Below, piece by piece: positions 46,439 through 55,693 of a stretch of 64,000 nucleotides of DNA. The DNA is from Mesorhizobium sp. (GTDB taxonomy: Bacteria > Pseudomonadota > Alphaproteobacteria > Rhizobiales > Rhizobiaceae): the NCBI GenBank assembly GCA_004020875.1, contig SAPZ01000001.1:372001-436000 (forward strand), in the 5' to 3' direction. Numbering within the stretch: position 1 is the first letter of the stretch; each line of letters opens with the position of its first letter. The translations under genes were made by a program, and so were the position numbers. A model generated the notes under the pieces. That model was given only the letters and a program-made list of their open reading frames with translations, ran no database searches and was not told the origin of the DNA.

Positions 46439-47950
46439 TCAATGCGCGAATTTCCGGTAGAAGCGCCCGCCCATTACACTCGCCTCGAAGGCCAGTTCGA
46501 TTATCCCTTTGCGGCTTGAGCTGAATGCCAAGACGACGCCCAGGAAAATGACATAGGACGCAACGAGAGAGAGCAGCAGCGTCATGAAGGTACCTGGCAG
46601 CGATGCTTTAAGCCCGTATTCTACGACGCTGGTCATGATGGCCGACACAAAGTACGGCCACAGAACCTCCAGCAACTGCCTGAAGCTTAGCGGGCCGCGC
46701 CTTGTCGCCCCCCACCACAGGATCGGTCCCTGGATGGTGCCCACGCCTATGTAGAAAGCGGCGACTCCGCTTATGCCCCATGGTAACCCGCACACGAATG
46801 AGGCTACAAAAAGGGTGGAGCTCAAGGCGCCCCAGTTTCGCATTTCCTTTGTCCGGTCCTGGCTGATGAATAGCCAGCCGGTGCTGCTGCTGATCGGCGC
46901 GAAAATGGCGCCAAAGGCCAGAATGGAAAATACCTCGGATACCTCCGACCATCTGGGCCCAAGCAATGTCACGATGAGCAACTGGCTGTTTATGATGGCG
47001 AATATCACCGCCGGGTAGGTGGCAAGAATTGTCAATTCCAGCATTCGGAAATAAAAACGGCGGTATGTCCCCGGCTCGCTCAAGGTTCTTGCAAGGGAAG
47101 GAAGAGCGACTTTTGCTATCGGTGTTGTGATCTGGCTAAGCGGCAACAAGAGTAGCTTGTATGCTCTATCATAAATGCCGAGAGGCATCTCACCGAGGTA
47201 GCGGCCGATCAATATGTTGTCAAAATTCCTGGCGAAAAAATTCAGGAAATTGAAGGACGTTATGTTGGCGCCAAAATTCAACAGATGGAAATTCTGGCTT
47301 CGCAGAGCAGGCCTGCTCGGAACCCATTTGGCAAACCACCAGGCAAGCAAAAGTGTGGTCAGAGCCGTCGCGATCTGGCTGTAGACGAGCGCCCAATAAC
47401 CGAAGCCATTCCACGCGAAAAGCAGGCATGTCACGGACCCGGCCAGGAAGCTGACCAATTCGACCAGCGCGATTTTCGCGAAGAGAAGCTGCCGATTGAG
47501 CAAGGCCAAATGCTGGGCGCAGAGACCACCAATCACAAAGGTCGCGCTGAGGCCTACCACGATGGGCACGATCCGCGGTTCTCGGAAGAAGACACCTGCT
47601 ACCGGGGCAAGGACAATCACGGCCAGGCAAATAGCCGCGCTGAGCCCGACATTGACCCAGAAAACGAAGCTGAGCTGCTCCTGGTCGATCTCATCCCTCT
47701 GGACGGTGGCTTGGGTCAAGCCGAAATCCGAGAAAAGCGCCGCGAACGCGAACAACGGCGCAGCCATCGCCACTATGCCAAAATCCTCAGGCAGGAGAAG
47801 CCGGGCGACAAGAATCTGGTAGCAGAATTGCATCAAGAATTTGAGCGCCTGCGACACGAAATTGATGGCCGTGCCGTTCACCGAGGCGACCTTGAGCTCG
47901 GCCCGTGACATTCGGTTGTCAGAGAATGCAAATCTATTAGCCGAAGCCAT
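46439..47950 (-). CDS. Polysaccharide flippase-like membrane protein (Wzx/MOP superfamily)
   Basis: 503-residue integral membrane protein with about 12-14 hydrophobic segments. Early marks include FVSQALKFLMQFCYQILVAR and LLLPEDFGIVAMA, and the mid-protein GRYLGEMPLGIYDRAYKL is typical of lipopolysaccharide/exopolysaccharide flippases that move lipid-linked repeat units across the inner membrane. The start at ATG 47950 lies one base after the stop of the glycosyltransferase gene (TGAGATG), so the two are coupled. Base composition is visibly lower in GC than neighbours, suggesting horizontal origin. Confidence 0.9.
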   Translation of the reverse strand: MASANRFAFSDNRMSRAELKVASVNGTAINFVSQALKFLMQFCYQILVARLLLPEDFGIVAMAAPLFAFAALFSDFGLTQATVQRDEIDQEQLSFVFWVNVGLSAAICLAVIVLAPVAGVFFREPRIVPIVVGLSATFVIGGLCAQHLALLNRQLLFAKIALVELVSFLAGSVTCLLFAWNGFGYWALVYSQIATALTTLLLAWWFAKWVPSRPALRSQNFHLLNFGANITSFNFLNFFARNFDNILIGRYLGEMPLGIYDRAYKLLLLPLSQITTPIAKVALPSLARTLSEPGTYRRFYFRMLELTILATYPAVIFAIINSQLLIVTLLGPRWSEVSEVFSILAFGAIFAPISSSTGWLFISQDRTKEMRNWGALSSTLFVASFVCGLPWGISGVAAFYIGVGTIQGPILWWGATRRGPLSFRQLLEVLWPYFVSAIMTSVVEYGLKASLPGTFMTLLLSLVASYVIFLGVVLAFSSSRKGIIELAFEASVMGGRFYRKFAH

Positions 47951-47951
47951 C

Positions 47952-48926
47952 TCAAGCAGCTCGAACAGCCGTGACCTTGTTCTTGACCTGCCTCAGAATC
48001 GAGGCGGCAATGCGCCAATCCGTCACCCCGGCGGTCGCAAGCGGCAATAACCTCCTCTCTGCGATCAGCGTTTGGGTCTTGTGCTCGGCCGACAAACGCT
48101 CCATTGCGCGAATGCGCTCCTTGAGAAGGCCAACAAGTCTCGAATTGGCGGATAGTCGATGATCAAGCAAAAGCTTCTTCGACTGATCTACTTGTCCGTC
48201 GTAATTTACCGCCGTCCTGCTCCACCCGGCGCGTCGAGGCGTATACATGTAGCCGTGAAAGTTGCTGGCCACGTACTTTGCTCCTTCGAGCAGCGCATCC
48301 ATCACAAAAAGGAAATCTTCGCCGTGGCGAGAATCGGACGGATAGCGCAGGGATCTGTCCGCCAGGAATTCTTGCTTGAACATTGGTTTGAGCAGGCCCC
48401 AGTCCGTGTCGGTTCCGAAAGGCCTCGCATGTGTCAGGAACGTCTTGATGTCGATCAGCGTCATCTCGTCGGTGAACCCGATGGTCGCGGGACTGGAGGC
48501 GTCGGTTGCCGGATCGTAGTATGAGAACTTGTCGGCGACGATGTCGGCATCTTGTGCTGCGGCAACCGTGACAAGCCGCTCGACCCGCCCCGGCGCGTAC
48601 GCGTCGTCGGCGTCCAGGATTGCCACCCAGTCCCCGCTGGCGACCTCCAGGCCGGCATTGCGGGCGACCGAAGGCCCAGCATTCTTGGGCAGGTGAACGA
48701 CTTTGATGCGGCCGTCCTTCCGCGACATCGCTCCGGCAAGCTCCAGGGTTGCGTCCGTCGAGCAATCATCGACGACTATGATTTCTGTAACAGCATTCCC
48801 CTGTGCCAATGCGGAATTGACGGCGCGCTCAAGAAACGGAGACGCGTTATAGGCGGCAATCAAGACCGAAACAGTAGGACGCATAAAGGGCGGTTTGTGG
48901 GCAAGGCTGCGAAAATTTTCGGTCAT
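47952..48926 (-). CDS. Family 2 glycosyltransferase (polysaccharide operon)
   Basis: 324-residue GT-A enzyme. Start at ATG 48926 (MTENFRSLAHK) with GGAGGTG upstream. Motifs: VSVLIAAYNASPFLERAV, IIVVDDCSTDAT, GPSVARNAGLEVASGDWVAI and the metal-binding LDADDAY. Followed directly by the flippase gene, so the two probably help build and export a surface glycan. Acceptor and donor are unknown. Confidence 0.92.
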   Translation of the reverse strand: MTENFRSLAHKPPFMRPTVSVLIAAYNASPFLERAVNSALAQGNAVTEIIVVDDCSTDATLELAGAMSRKDGRIKVVHLPKNAGPSVARNAGLEVASGDWVAILDADDAYAPGRVERLVTVAAAQDADIVADKFSYYDPATDASSPATIGFTDEMTLIDIKTFLTHARPFGTDTDWGLLKPMFKQEFLADRSLRYPSDSRHGEDFLFVMDALLEGAKYVASNFHGYMYTPRRAGWSRTAVNYDGQVDQSKKLLLDHRLSANSRLVGLLKERIRAMERLSAEHKTQTLIAERRLLPLATAGVTDWRIAASILRQVKNKVTAVRAA

Positions 48927-49048
48927 CCGGCACCTCCGGGGAGCGAACCCGGTTGAACCCGCCATTTCCCGGGTTCTTGGAAAAGCCGCCCCTGCCTAGC
49001 AGCCGTCGCTGAGGCCGGGATTAGATGACGATGAAGCGAAACTGAATT

Positions 49049-49064
49049 CGAAGCTGAAGCTTCG
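49049..49064 (-). terminator. Short hairpin after the sensor kinase gene
   Basis: CGAAGCT and AGCTTCG form a perfect 7-base stem with a 2-base loop, 23 bases beyond the sensor-kinase stop (minus strand). A second short palindrome, CCCGATCGGG, lies between. No T-run follows, so termination is possible but weakly supported. Confidence 0.35.
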
Positions 49065-49086
49065 CGCCCCGATCGGGACAGTGGCG

Positions 49087-50463
49087 TCAGGCCTGCGGCA
49101 ATGTCACCGCAACATGAAGGCCCCCGCTGGGCGAGTGCGTGCTGAGCGTGATGTTCGCGGAAAGCCGCTCAACAATGCCCGAGACGATGGCAAGGCCCAT
49201 TCCGGTTCCCTCCGCCCCGGGCACGTTTACGCGATAAAACCGTTGGAACACCGCCTCCCGATGCTGGGGGGCGATGCCCGGGCCGCTGTCGGCGATTGAA
49301 AGCGTCCAGGCGCCGGGTTTGGGCGCGATCGAGACCCTGATCTTACCGCCAGCCGGCGTGTATTTGATCGCATTGTCGATCAGATTGCCTATCAGCAGAC
49401 GAAGCATGGGCTCGTCCGTGTTGACTTCGGCCGACTCGTCTCCGGCGAGCGAAACATCATGCCGCTTCAGCGTGATGAACGTGCCGAATTCGGCGATGAC
49501 GGACGCAGTGACATCATAGAGCCGGACAACTTTCAGCTCTAGCGGCTGATGGCTGATGCGTGCCGCTTCCAGCATCTGCTTGACGAGGCGGGTAGCCTTT
49601 TCGTTGCTGGCCCTGAGATCGGCGAGGATCGTCTCTCGCTCCGTTTCGCTGTCTGCATCAGCCAGCATCTGCAGCAAAAGCTTGATCCCGGCATGGGGCG
49701 TTCGTAGCTGGTGCGCTGCCAAGTCAGCGAAGCGTCTTTCTGCCGTCAGCGACCGGTCGAGCTTGCTGAGCAATTGGTTCACTGACATGCCCAGCGGATG
49801 CAGGTCGCGCGGCAATGCATCCATCGAGATGACGGAGAGGTCGTCGGGCGATCGGCTGCGGATCTGGCGGACCAAGCCGTGAATGGGTCGCAGGCCGTCG
49901 CGGATTCCATACCAGACCAGCAGCCCGATGACCGGCACCAGCACCAGCAGCGGAAAGAACAGATTGAGCATGATGTTCGACACCAGAGTGTCGCGAAGGA
50001 CTCGCTTTTCGCCGACTTCCACGATGATGCCGGTGTTCGGGATCGGCAATGAATAGACACGCCATAGCACGTTGGCGTAATTCAGCATGTTGAAGCCGGC
50101 CCTTTGGGCGGGAACGCTTTCTGGGAAGGCGCCATTGGAGAAAATACGGATCTTGCCGTCCTTCCACAGGCGAAATATGTGCGCATCCGCATAGTCATCC
50201 GCCTGATCGTTGATGGCGAGTTGGTTGCCCATCGCAAAGTCCATGTCCTTGACCTGCTTCGGCGGCTCATTTCCAAGCGCCTCGATCTGATGTTCCTGCA
50301 GCGTCCAAAGCTCGTTGGCGTCATTGATCAGCTTGGCGTCGTAGATCTTGTCGATCTCACTGCGGGCTGAACGGAAGGCAAGGACGCCTATTATTGCGAT
50401 CGCGATGAGGATCGTCGGTGTTATCCGCAGAAAGAGCTTCCAGGTAAGGGTCAGCCGCCTCAT
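49087..50463 (-). CDS. Sensor histidine kinase (two-component system)
   Basis: 458-residue inner-membrane kinase. First membrane helix at about residues 14-30, a periplasmic sensor domain of about 120 residues, and a second helix at about 160-180 (FFPLLVLVPVIGLLVWYG) followed by a HAMP-like linker. The phosphorylated His is in AAHQLRTPHAGIK. Nucleotide-binding boxes are NLIDNAIKYTPAGG, DSGPGIAPQHREAVFQRF and GTGMGLAIVSGIV. It overlaps the response-regulator gene by 4 bases. Layout is of the TctE/QseC type; the signal sensed is unknown. Confidence 0.94.
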   Translation of the reverse strand: MRRLTLTWKLFLRITPTILIAIAIIGVLAFRSARSEIDKIYDAKLINDANELWTLQEHQIEALGNEPPKQVKDMDFAMGNQLAINDQADDYADAHIFRLWKDGKIRIFSNGAFPESVPAQRAGFNMLNYANVLWRVYSLPIPNTGIIVEVGEKRVLRDTLVSNIMLNLFFPLLVLVPVIGLLVWYGIRDGLRPIHGLVRQIRSRSPDDLSVISMDALPRDLHPLGMSVNQLLSKLDRSLTAERRFADLAAHQLRTPHAGIKLLLQMLADADSETERETILADLRASNEKATRLVKQMLEAARISHQPLELKVVRLYDVTASVIAEFGTFITLKRHDVSLAGDESAEVNTDEPMLRLLIGNLIDNAIKYTPAGGKIRVSIAPKPGAWTLSIADSGPGIAPQHREAVFQRFYRVNVPGAEGTGMGLAIVSGIVERLSANITLSTHSPSGGLHVAVTLPQA

Positions 50464-51116
50464 GCTTCGACCATGTAGCCGACACCCCGGATGGAGCGGA
50501 TGAACTCAGCCCCAAGCTTCTTGCGAAGATTGTAGATGATGACCTCGGTCGTATTGCTTTCCACCGCGCTGTCGGTGCTGTAAAGCGCATATTCGATGTC
50601 ACTTTTTGTGACGTATTTGCCTGCCCGCTCCATCAGAAGCTTTAGAAGCCGAAATTCCTTGGCGGTCATCGCGATCTGCCCCTCGACCCCGCGCACCACC
50701 ATTGCCGCCGGATCCAATTCGATATCGCCGCTTTTGAGAACGATGTCGGTGCGACCCTCCCGCCGGCGCATGAGGGCGCGCAGCCGCGCCAGCAATTCGT
50801 CAAGGTCGAACGGCTTGACCAGATAATCGTCAGCTCCGTTGTCGAGCCCTTCGACTTTCTGCAGGGAAGTATCGCGGGCAGTGAGTAGAAGGATTGGCAC
50901 ATCGTTCCGGCTCTTTCGTGCCGAGCGCAGGACCTCAATCCCGTCAACCCCGGGTAGATTGACGTCGAGCACGACCATATCAAAGGCGAGATCCTGAAGC
51001 CCCGCAATGGCAGCCTCGCCATCCTTCATCCAGTCGACCCCGTAGGCGTGCTTTTCGAGAGCCTTCTTCAGCGAAGAGCCGAGGATCAAATCATCCTCAA
51101 CCAGGAGCAGGCGCAT
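50460..51116 (-). CDS. OmpR/PhoB-family response regulator
   Basis: 218-residue DNA-binding response regulator, partner of the overlapping sensor kinase. Start at ATG 51116 (MRLLLVEDD). The receiver domain has the acidic pair VEDD, the phospho-acceptor Asp about 51 (VVLDVNLPGVDG), the switch Thr in LLLTARD and the Lys in DYLVKPF. The C-terminal winged helix has TAKEFRLLKLLMERAGKYV and EVIIYNLRKKLG. Targets are not obvious from neighbours; the upstream polysaccharide genes are candidates. Confidence 0.95.
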   Translation of the reverse strand: MRLLLVEDDLILGSSLKKALEKHAYGVDWMKDGEAAIAGLQDLAFDMVVLDVNLPGVDGIEVLRSARKSRNDVPILLLTARDTSLQKVEGLDNGADDYLVKPFDLDELLARLRALMRRREGRTDIVLKSGDIELDPAAMVVRGVEGQIAMTAKEFRLLKLLMERAGKYVTKSDIEYALYSTDSAVESNTTEVIIYNLRKKLGAEFIRSIRGVGYMVEA

Positions 51117-51698
51117 GGCTGCGATGCCTTTGTGTTGCTTGTGAACCGGCTGTTTGCCGATCCGATCGCGGATCAAGGAACGCCATCGCGGCATTTTTGC
51201 GGGCAGTGCCCCGGGCGTGTGCAGTCACAGTTGCGAGACCAATCGTAAGCAAGTGCACAGGCTGTACATGCGATTGGAATCCATGCCCTGGTCCGCAGCG
51301 AGCCGTTCCGCTGGGCATGCCGGACCAAAACTACTCGTTAATGGAAGCCCTTGCCGCCTACACGTCGAGGGCGCCTATCCGTCTGCTTTGGCTCCGGCTA
51401 ACTCCGAACCGGGCAGTCTCCTTCCGGCCCCATTTCAGCCGTTCTCCAATGGCGGCAATGATGGTCTCGGCCACCCGAGCCGCCCACTCTGGAGCCGCGC
51501 CTGCCTTAACTACCGACAACATCAGCATGCGCTGACCGCAGCTGAGGGCAAGTGCGGCCGTTCGCACATGAGCTACGCGGCGACTTGTATTTTTCCAAGG
51601 GCCGGCCAGGAGGGTTGCGACCAATCCGCGCTGCACAGGATGTATTTCGTGTCAATCCGCTGGGCGTCGCGCGCGGCACTCCCGTCATGGAGCCCCCT
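51117..51698. other. Region between the response regulator and the LacI gene
   Basis: 582 bases with no gene I can support. Open frames on both strands are short. The most protein-like is on the minus strand (51358-51636, 92 residues, with EWAARVAETIIAAIGERLKW), but it has no clear ribosome site or recognised family. The part next to 51117 should contain the two-component promoter. Confidence 0.4.
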
Positions 51699-52727
51699 TC
51701 AAAACTCCGGGATGCTCTCGCGGAAGATCACCTGCAGCCGCGGCTGGTGGAGCTCGTAGGGCAAGCCCCTGACGGAATGGGAGAGGATGTTGAGCGCCTC
51801 CCTGGCTTCGACTCGCGGGTTCTGGTCGATCACCGCGTCGAGCGTGCCGTCGAGCAAAAGCTCCTTGGTGCCGTCGGTCACCTCATGGCCGAGGAAGATC
51901 ACCTCCTTCGCGCGTCCGCGTTCCTTCAGCGCGCGGGCGATGCCGGTATTGCCAGCGCCGACATTGTAGATCGCGGCGAGGTCGGGATGGCGCTCGAGCA
52001 AAGCGGACGCTTCCGAATAGGCCTTTTGGCGGTCGTCGAGCATTTCACGCATCTCGACGATCTCGAGGTTGGGGGATTCCTCGGCAATGATATGGCGGAA
52101 CCCCATCTCACGCTCCTCATGGCCGCGATAGGCGAGCGAGCCGGCGAACAGCGCGACCTTGCCGGGGCGGCCGGCGCCCATGAAGCGGTTGAGCAGATAG
52201 CCGGCGAGACGGCCAGCGGCCCGGTTGTCGATGCCGATATAGGCGACCCTCGGCACATGCAGGATGTCGGAGGCTATGGTGACGACCTTGATGTCGCTCG
52301 CAGACAGCGAGCGGATCGCCTCACGCACCGTCGGGTGGTCGAGCGCGATGACGCCGACGCCTTGCGTCTGGCCATGGAGGTCTTGCAGCAGGCGGGCGAG
52401 CCGGTCGGGGTTGAACCCTTCGATGCTCGTCACGCGCACGTCGAGATCGGGCCGCGTCAATGCCTGCGCCTCAATGTGCCGGTGTAAAAGCTTGATGAAA
52501 GAGTTGGTGCCAGCCGGCAGAGCGAAGTCGAGCCTGATCGTCTGCCCCGGCACTGCTCGCTGCGGCGCGCCGTTCGGCGTTTCGGCGATGTAGCCCAGGC
52601 GCTGTGCCATCTCGATGACGATCTCGCGTGTGCGGGCGCGTACCCCTGGGCGATTGTTGAGCACACGGTCGACCGTGGCCGGAGAAACACCGGCTTCCCG
52701 GGCTATGTCTGTCACGGTTGACCGCAC
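51699..52727 (-). CDS. LacI-family transcriptional regulator
   Basis: 342-residue repressor. I start it at GTG 52727 (MRSTVTDIAREAG), with GAGG 8 bases upstream, because this gives the usual short lead before the helix-turn-helix (VTDIAREAGVSPATVDRVLNNRPGV). The frame stays open further upstream without homologous content. The C-terminal periplasmic-binding-protein-like sensor has VAYIGIDNRAAGRLAGYLL, AIYNVGAGNTGIARAL and FLGHEVTDGTKELLLDG. Divergent from the large carbohydrate locus, which it probably controls. Confidence 0.92.
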   Translation of the reverse strand: MRSTVTDIAREAGVSPATVDRVLNNRPGVRARTREIVIEMAQRLGYIAETPNGAPQRAVPGQTIRLDFALPAGTNSFIKLLHRHIEAQALTRPDLDVRVTSIEGFNPDRLARLLQDLHGQTQGVGVIALDHPTVREAIRSLSASDIKVVTIASDILHVPRVAYIGIDNRAAGRLAGYLLNRFMGAGRPGKVALFAGSLAYRGHEEREMGFRHIIAEESPNLEIVEMREMLDDRQKAYSEASALLERHPDLAAIYNVGAGNTGIARALKERGRAKEVIFLGHEVTDGTKELLLDGTLDAVIDQNPRVEAREALNILSHSVRGLPYELHQPRLQVIFRESIPEF

Positions 52728-52973
52728 GTCGAGCACCTCATCGCGAGCATCAAGATCAAACAGCTGCCAATCCGTTCCGGAAAACCGCTCAGCCGGGGCG
52801 ATTCTGATGTGAAATGATGTAACCGCCCTCCAGTTGGGCGCAAGCCGGCGTGTTACAAAAGTCAGCGAAGGTCCGGACAAGCCGACCAGTTCCACGCAAA
52901 AGGCCCTCAAATCCAAGCAAAGGGTGCAATGTCGCGAGCTTGATGGGCTGCATTCTCTCCCTCATTTGCGATC

Positions 52974-53000
52974 TTATGATGCATTATGATTATTTATGAT
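52974..53000. repeat. Three direct TTATGAT repeats with exact 10-base period
   Basis: TTATGAT occurs at 52974, 52984 and 52994, once per DNA helical turn, so all copies face the same side of the DNA. The first two also form an imperfect palindrome around TGCA. The array ends one base before a TTGACA-type -35 box, an ideal place for a repressor or activator of the locus downstream. Confidence 0.65.
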
Positions 53001-53001
53001 G

Positions 53002-53031
53002 TTGACAGGCTTCACGTGCTGTCGTCAATAT
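53002..53031 (+). promoter_or_regulatory. Candidate promoter of the carbohydrate locus
   Basis: A perfect -35 hexamer TTGACA (53002-53007) is followed after 17-18 bases by a weak -10-like TCAATAT. The predicted start lies about 40 bases before the ATG at 53077. A weak -10 next to a strong -35 would fit a regulated promoter. Confidence 0.4.
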
Positions 53032-53076
53032 CCATCACGAGGGCCATGGAGGAACAGGCCCCGAGGGAGGAATTCA

Positions 53077-54690
53077 ATGTCTCAGTTGATCCGCATGTCG
53101 CGGCGCCGCCTTTTGGCGTCCGGTGGAAAGGCCGCGGTGTTCGTTGCCGCGACGGGTATTGCACCGCAGTTCATTCGTCCCGGCCGCGCCTTTGCGGCGG
53201 ACGCGTTGGCGCCCGGCATGATCGGCGGGCCGACCGGCTTCGACGGGGCGGAGCGCTATCAATACGGACCCGATACACCGGAAGGGCGCGCCATCGAGGC
53301 GGCCAAGGCGCTGAAGGTCGCCGGCAAGGCGCCGGCAAAGATCGTGCTCGGCCTGTCCGATGGTTCGATCGGCCAGCTGACCAAGCCTTTCCCGGCCGGC
53401 GCGCCGTCTATCAAGGATCTCTGGGAGAAGGAAACCGGCATCACGATCGAGATCGTTGGCCTGCCCAACGGTCAGGAATTCACCAAGACGATGCAGGACA
53501 TCTCCACCAAAGGTGGGGCCTACGACATCTATTCGACCGAGTGGAACCGGCTTGGCGATCTCGCCGAAACCGGCGGCATCGCCAAGCTCGACGACTTCGT
53601 CGCCAAGCACAAGCCCGAGTGGGACGACCCGAAGCAGGGTTACGTCAACGGCGCCAAGGGCGTCTCGCTGCTCAACCAGTATCGCGGCTCGACCTATGGC
53701 GTGTCGCTGGACGGCGACTTCCAGACCTGGGTCTACCGCACCGACCTGTTCGGCGATGCCGCCGAGCAGAAGGCCTTCAAGGACAAGCACGGCTACGACC
53801 TTGCGCCGCCGAAAACCTGGAAGCAGCACAGCGATGTCGCGGCCTTCTTCCAGCGACCGGACAAGGGCTTGTTCGGTTCGACCGATCTGCGAAACCAGGG
53901 CTGGGGCTACACCAATTGGTACCAGCGCTTTGTCTCGATGGCTTCGCCCAACCAGTTCCTGTTCGGGGACGACGGCAAGCCGCTGATCAATTCAGAGCAA
54001 GGCATCGCCGCCACCAAGGAATATGTGGAGTCGCTGGCGCATCATTCGCCGGACGCGATCTCGTGGGGCTGGCCGGAACAGTATGGCAATTTCGCCAAGG
54101 GCGGGGCAGCGATGACCTGCGCCTTTTCCAACCTGCCGAAGTTCCTCGACAATACGGGCAACAAGGATTCCGCCGTCACCGGCAAGATCGGCTCGATGCT
54201 GCCGCCTGGCCGCGAGATCGACGGCAAGCTTATCAGCCGCTCCGTTCTGTGGTTCTCGCTGACCGGCATGGTGTCGTCGCAGTCGAAGAATCCGGAGGCC
54301 GCCTACCTTCTGCTGCAGTGGCTGGGGTCCGCCCGCATCTATGCCTGGATGAGCGCCAATCCCGGCGGCTATCTCGATCCATTCCGGCTGTCGGACTTCT
54401 CTGATCCGCTCGTACGCCAGACCTATCACGCCTACCACATGGATGTGGTGCGCGAAACGGTGGCGCGCACGGTGCCGACCATCAACTATCCTGGCGCGAC
54501 CGCTTTCCACAACGCGCTCGACGAGAACCTCGTGGCCTCGCTGACTAAGGCCAAAACGCCCGAGCAGGCGATGGCCGACACAGAACGCGAGTGGAAGAAG
54601 ATCGCGCGGCGCACCGGTGAGGAGAAATTGCTCGAAGCCATCAAGACCAACAAAGAGGCTTGGCCCACGGTTCTCGATCCGATCAGCTGA
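53077..54690 (+). CDS. Carbohydrate ABC transporter substrate-binding protein, long form
   Basis: 537-residue periplasmic receptor, longer than the usual 400-440. Start at ATG 53077 with GGGAGG upstream. The N-terminus carries a twin-arginine-type signal (SRRRLLASGG followed by a hydrophobic stretch, cleavage near GRAFA), suggesting export in folded form. Family marks include TEWNRLGDLAETGG, SLDGDFQTWVYRTDLFG and NWYQRFVSMASPNQFLFGDDGKP. Length and gene set (two permeases, two ATPases) resemble the glycerol importer GlpV type. First gene of the LacI-controlled locus. Confidence 0.92.
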   Translation: MSQLIRMSRRRLLASGGKAAVFVAATGIAPQFIRPGRAFAADALAPGMIGGPTGFDGAERYQYGPDTPEGRAIEAAKALKVAGKAPAKIVLGLSDGSIGQLTKPFPAGAPSIKDLWEKETGITIEIVGLPNGQEFTKTMQDISTKGGAYDIYSTEWNRLGDLAETGGIAKLDDFVAKHKPEWDDPKQGYVNGAKGVSLLNQYRGSTYGVSLDGDFQTWVYRTDLFGDAAEQKAFKDKHGYDLAPPKTWKQHSDVAAFFQRPDKGLFGSTDLRNQGWGYTNWYQRFVSMASPNQFLFGDDGKPLINSEQGIAATKEYVESLAHHSPDAISWGWPEQYGNFAKGGAAMTCAFSNLPKFLDNTGNKDSAVTGKIGSMLPPGREIDGKLISRSVLWFSLTGMVSSQSKNPEAAYLLLQWLGSARIYAWMSANPGGYLDPFRLSDFSDPLVRQTYHAYHMDVVRETVARTVPTINYPGATAFHNALDENLVASLTKAKTPEQAMADTEREWKKIARRTGEEKLLEAIKTNKEAWPTVLDPIS

Positions 54691-54747
54691 TCCACCTCCC
54701 TGGATCAGAAAAGGAGGGGAGGGGCGTCAGCTCTTCCCCTTCGCCCC

Positions 54748-54800
54748 AGAGCATGATCCCGAAAAGTGGCAACCGATTTTCGGAAAAGATCATGCTTCAA
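54748..54800. repeat. Palindromic intergenic repeat of rhizobial type (element 2)
   Basis: AGAGCATGATC at the left and GATCATGCT at the right enclose CCGAAAA and TTTTCGG, forming a long interrupted hairpin between the binding-protein gene and the first permease. I recognise the words (AGCATGATCCCGAAAAGTGG) from a palindrome frequent in Mesorhizobium and related genomes. Besides being a repeat, it stands where a 3'-protecting hairpin would be expected. Confidence 0.7.
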
Positions 54801-54832
54801 CAATGATCTAACGCCACCAGCAAAGCAGCCAG

Positions 54833-55693
54833 ATGAAGCGTTCCGTTCCATTCGAGATATTCCGCTACGCCGCGATCCTTTCGGCGATGGCGGTAACGCT
54901 GGTGCCGATCCTTTGGATGGTGTCGATGGCCTTCAAGCCGATCGGCGAGTGGTCGGCGACCGGCGCCGACCTGACATGGTGGCCGAAGCAGCCGACGCTT
55001 GCCAATTTTCAGTTCGTGTTCGGCCACTCCACCAACGACCTGATCGTCGCGCTCGACCACACGGCGGTGAAGCCGATCCTGTCGTCGCTTTTGTCGGCGG
55101 TGTTCGGGACCGTGATCGCCATGTCGGCGGGCACCGCCGCGGCCTACGGTCTTTCACGCTTCGGCTCCGGCCAGAACCTGCCGCTGGCGCTGATCCAGCT
55201 AAGGCTGTTCCCACCGATGGCGGTCATGATTCCGGTGATGATCATGTGGGCGTTCCTCAATCTCAACGACACATGGTGGGGGCTGGCGCTGATCTACGGC
55301 ATCGTCACGCTGCCCTTCGCCTTCTGGCTGATGAAGACCTTCTTCGACGACATGCCGCGCGAGATCGAGGAGGCGGCGCTAGTCGAGGGCTGCTCGCGGT
55401 TGCGCGTCTTCACCCGCATCACGCTGCCGATGATGCGCGCGCCGCTGGCAAGCGCCGCGCTCTTCGTCTTCATCCTCAACTGGTCGGACTATCTCATCGC
55501 GCTGCTGCTCACCACGCGTGAATGGGTGACGATCCCGGTCTACATGGCGTCGCTTTCCTCCTCGATGACCGGGCAGCTCTACGGTGCCAAGGCCGCTCTC
55601 GGCCTGATCGCGGCGGTGCCGCCGGTGATTATGGGTGTGGCCATCCAGCGCCATCTGGTGCGCGGACTGACCTTCGGAGCGCTCAAGCAATGA
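54833..55693 (+). CDS. Carbohydrate ABC transporter permease (MalG-type)
   Basis: 286-residue inner-membrane permease with six hydrophobic segments. The EAA loop is [20 protein letters not shown] followed by ITLPMMRAP. Family-typical [18 protein letters not shown] follows. It starts 142 bases after the binding-protein gene and its stop overlaps the next permease in ATGA. The order MalG-type before MalF-type is the reverse of the commonest arrangement. Confidence 0.93.
   Translation: MKRSVPFEIFRYAAILSAMAVTLVPILWMVSMAFKPIGEWSATGADLTWWPKQPTLANFQFVFGHSTNDLIVALDHTAVKPILSSLLSAVFGTVIAMSAGTAAAYGLSRFGSGQNLPLALIQLRLFPPMAVMIPVMIMWAFLNLNDTWWGLALIYGIVTLPFAFWLMKTFFDDMPREIEEAALVEGCSRLRVFTRITLPMMRAPLASAALFVFILNWSDYLIALLLTTREWVTIPVYMASLSSSMTGQLYGAKAALGLIAAVPPVIMGVAIQRHLVRGLTFGALKQ

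Larger units (their letters stand above)
52728..53076. promoter_or_regulatory. Divergent control region, LacI gene / carbohydrate locus
   Basis: 349 bases between the LacI start and the first binding-protein start. It holds a helically phased triple repeat (52974-53000), a -35-like TTGACA just after it, and the strong ribosome site GGGAGG (53064-53069). The remainder shows no ORF that I can support. Confidence 0.6.

Noticed and set aside
51358..51636. 92-codon minus-strand frame with a fairly protein-like middle
   Set aside because: No ribosome site, no recognised family and competing frames on the other strand; mentioned only in the region note.
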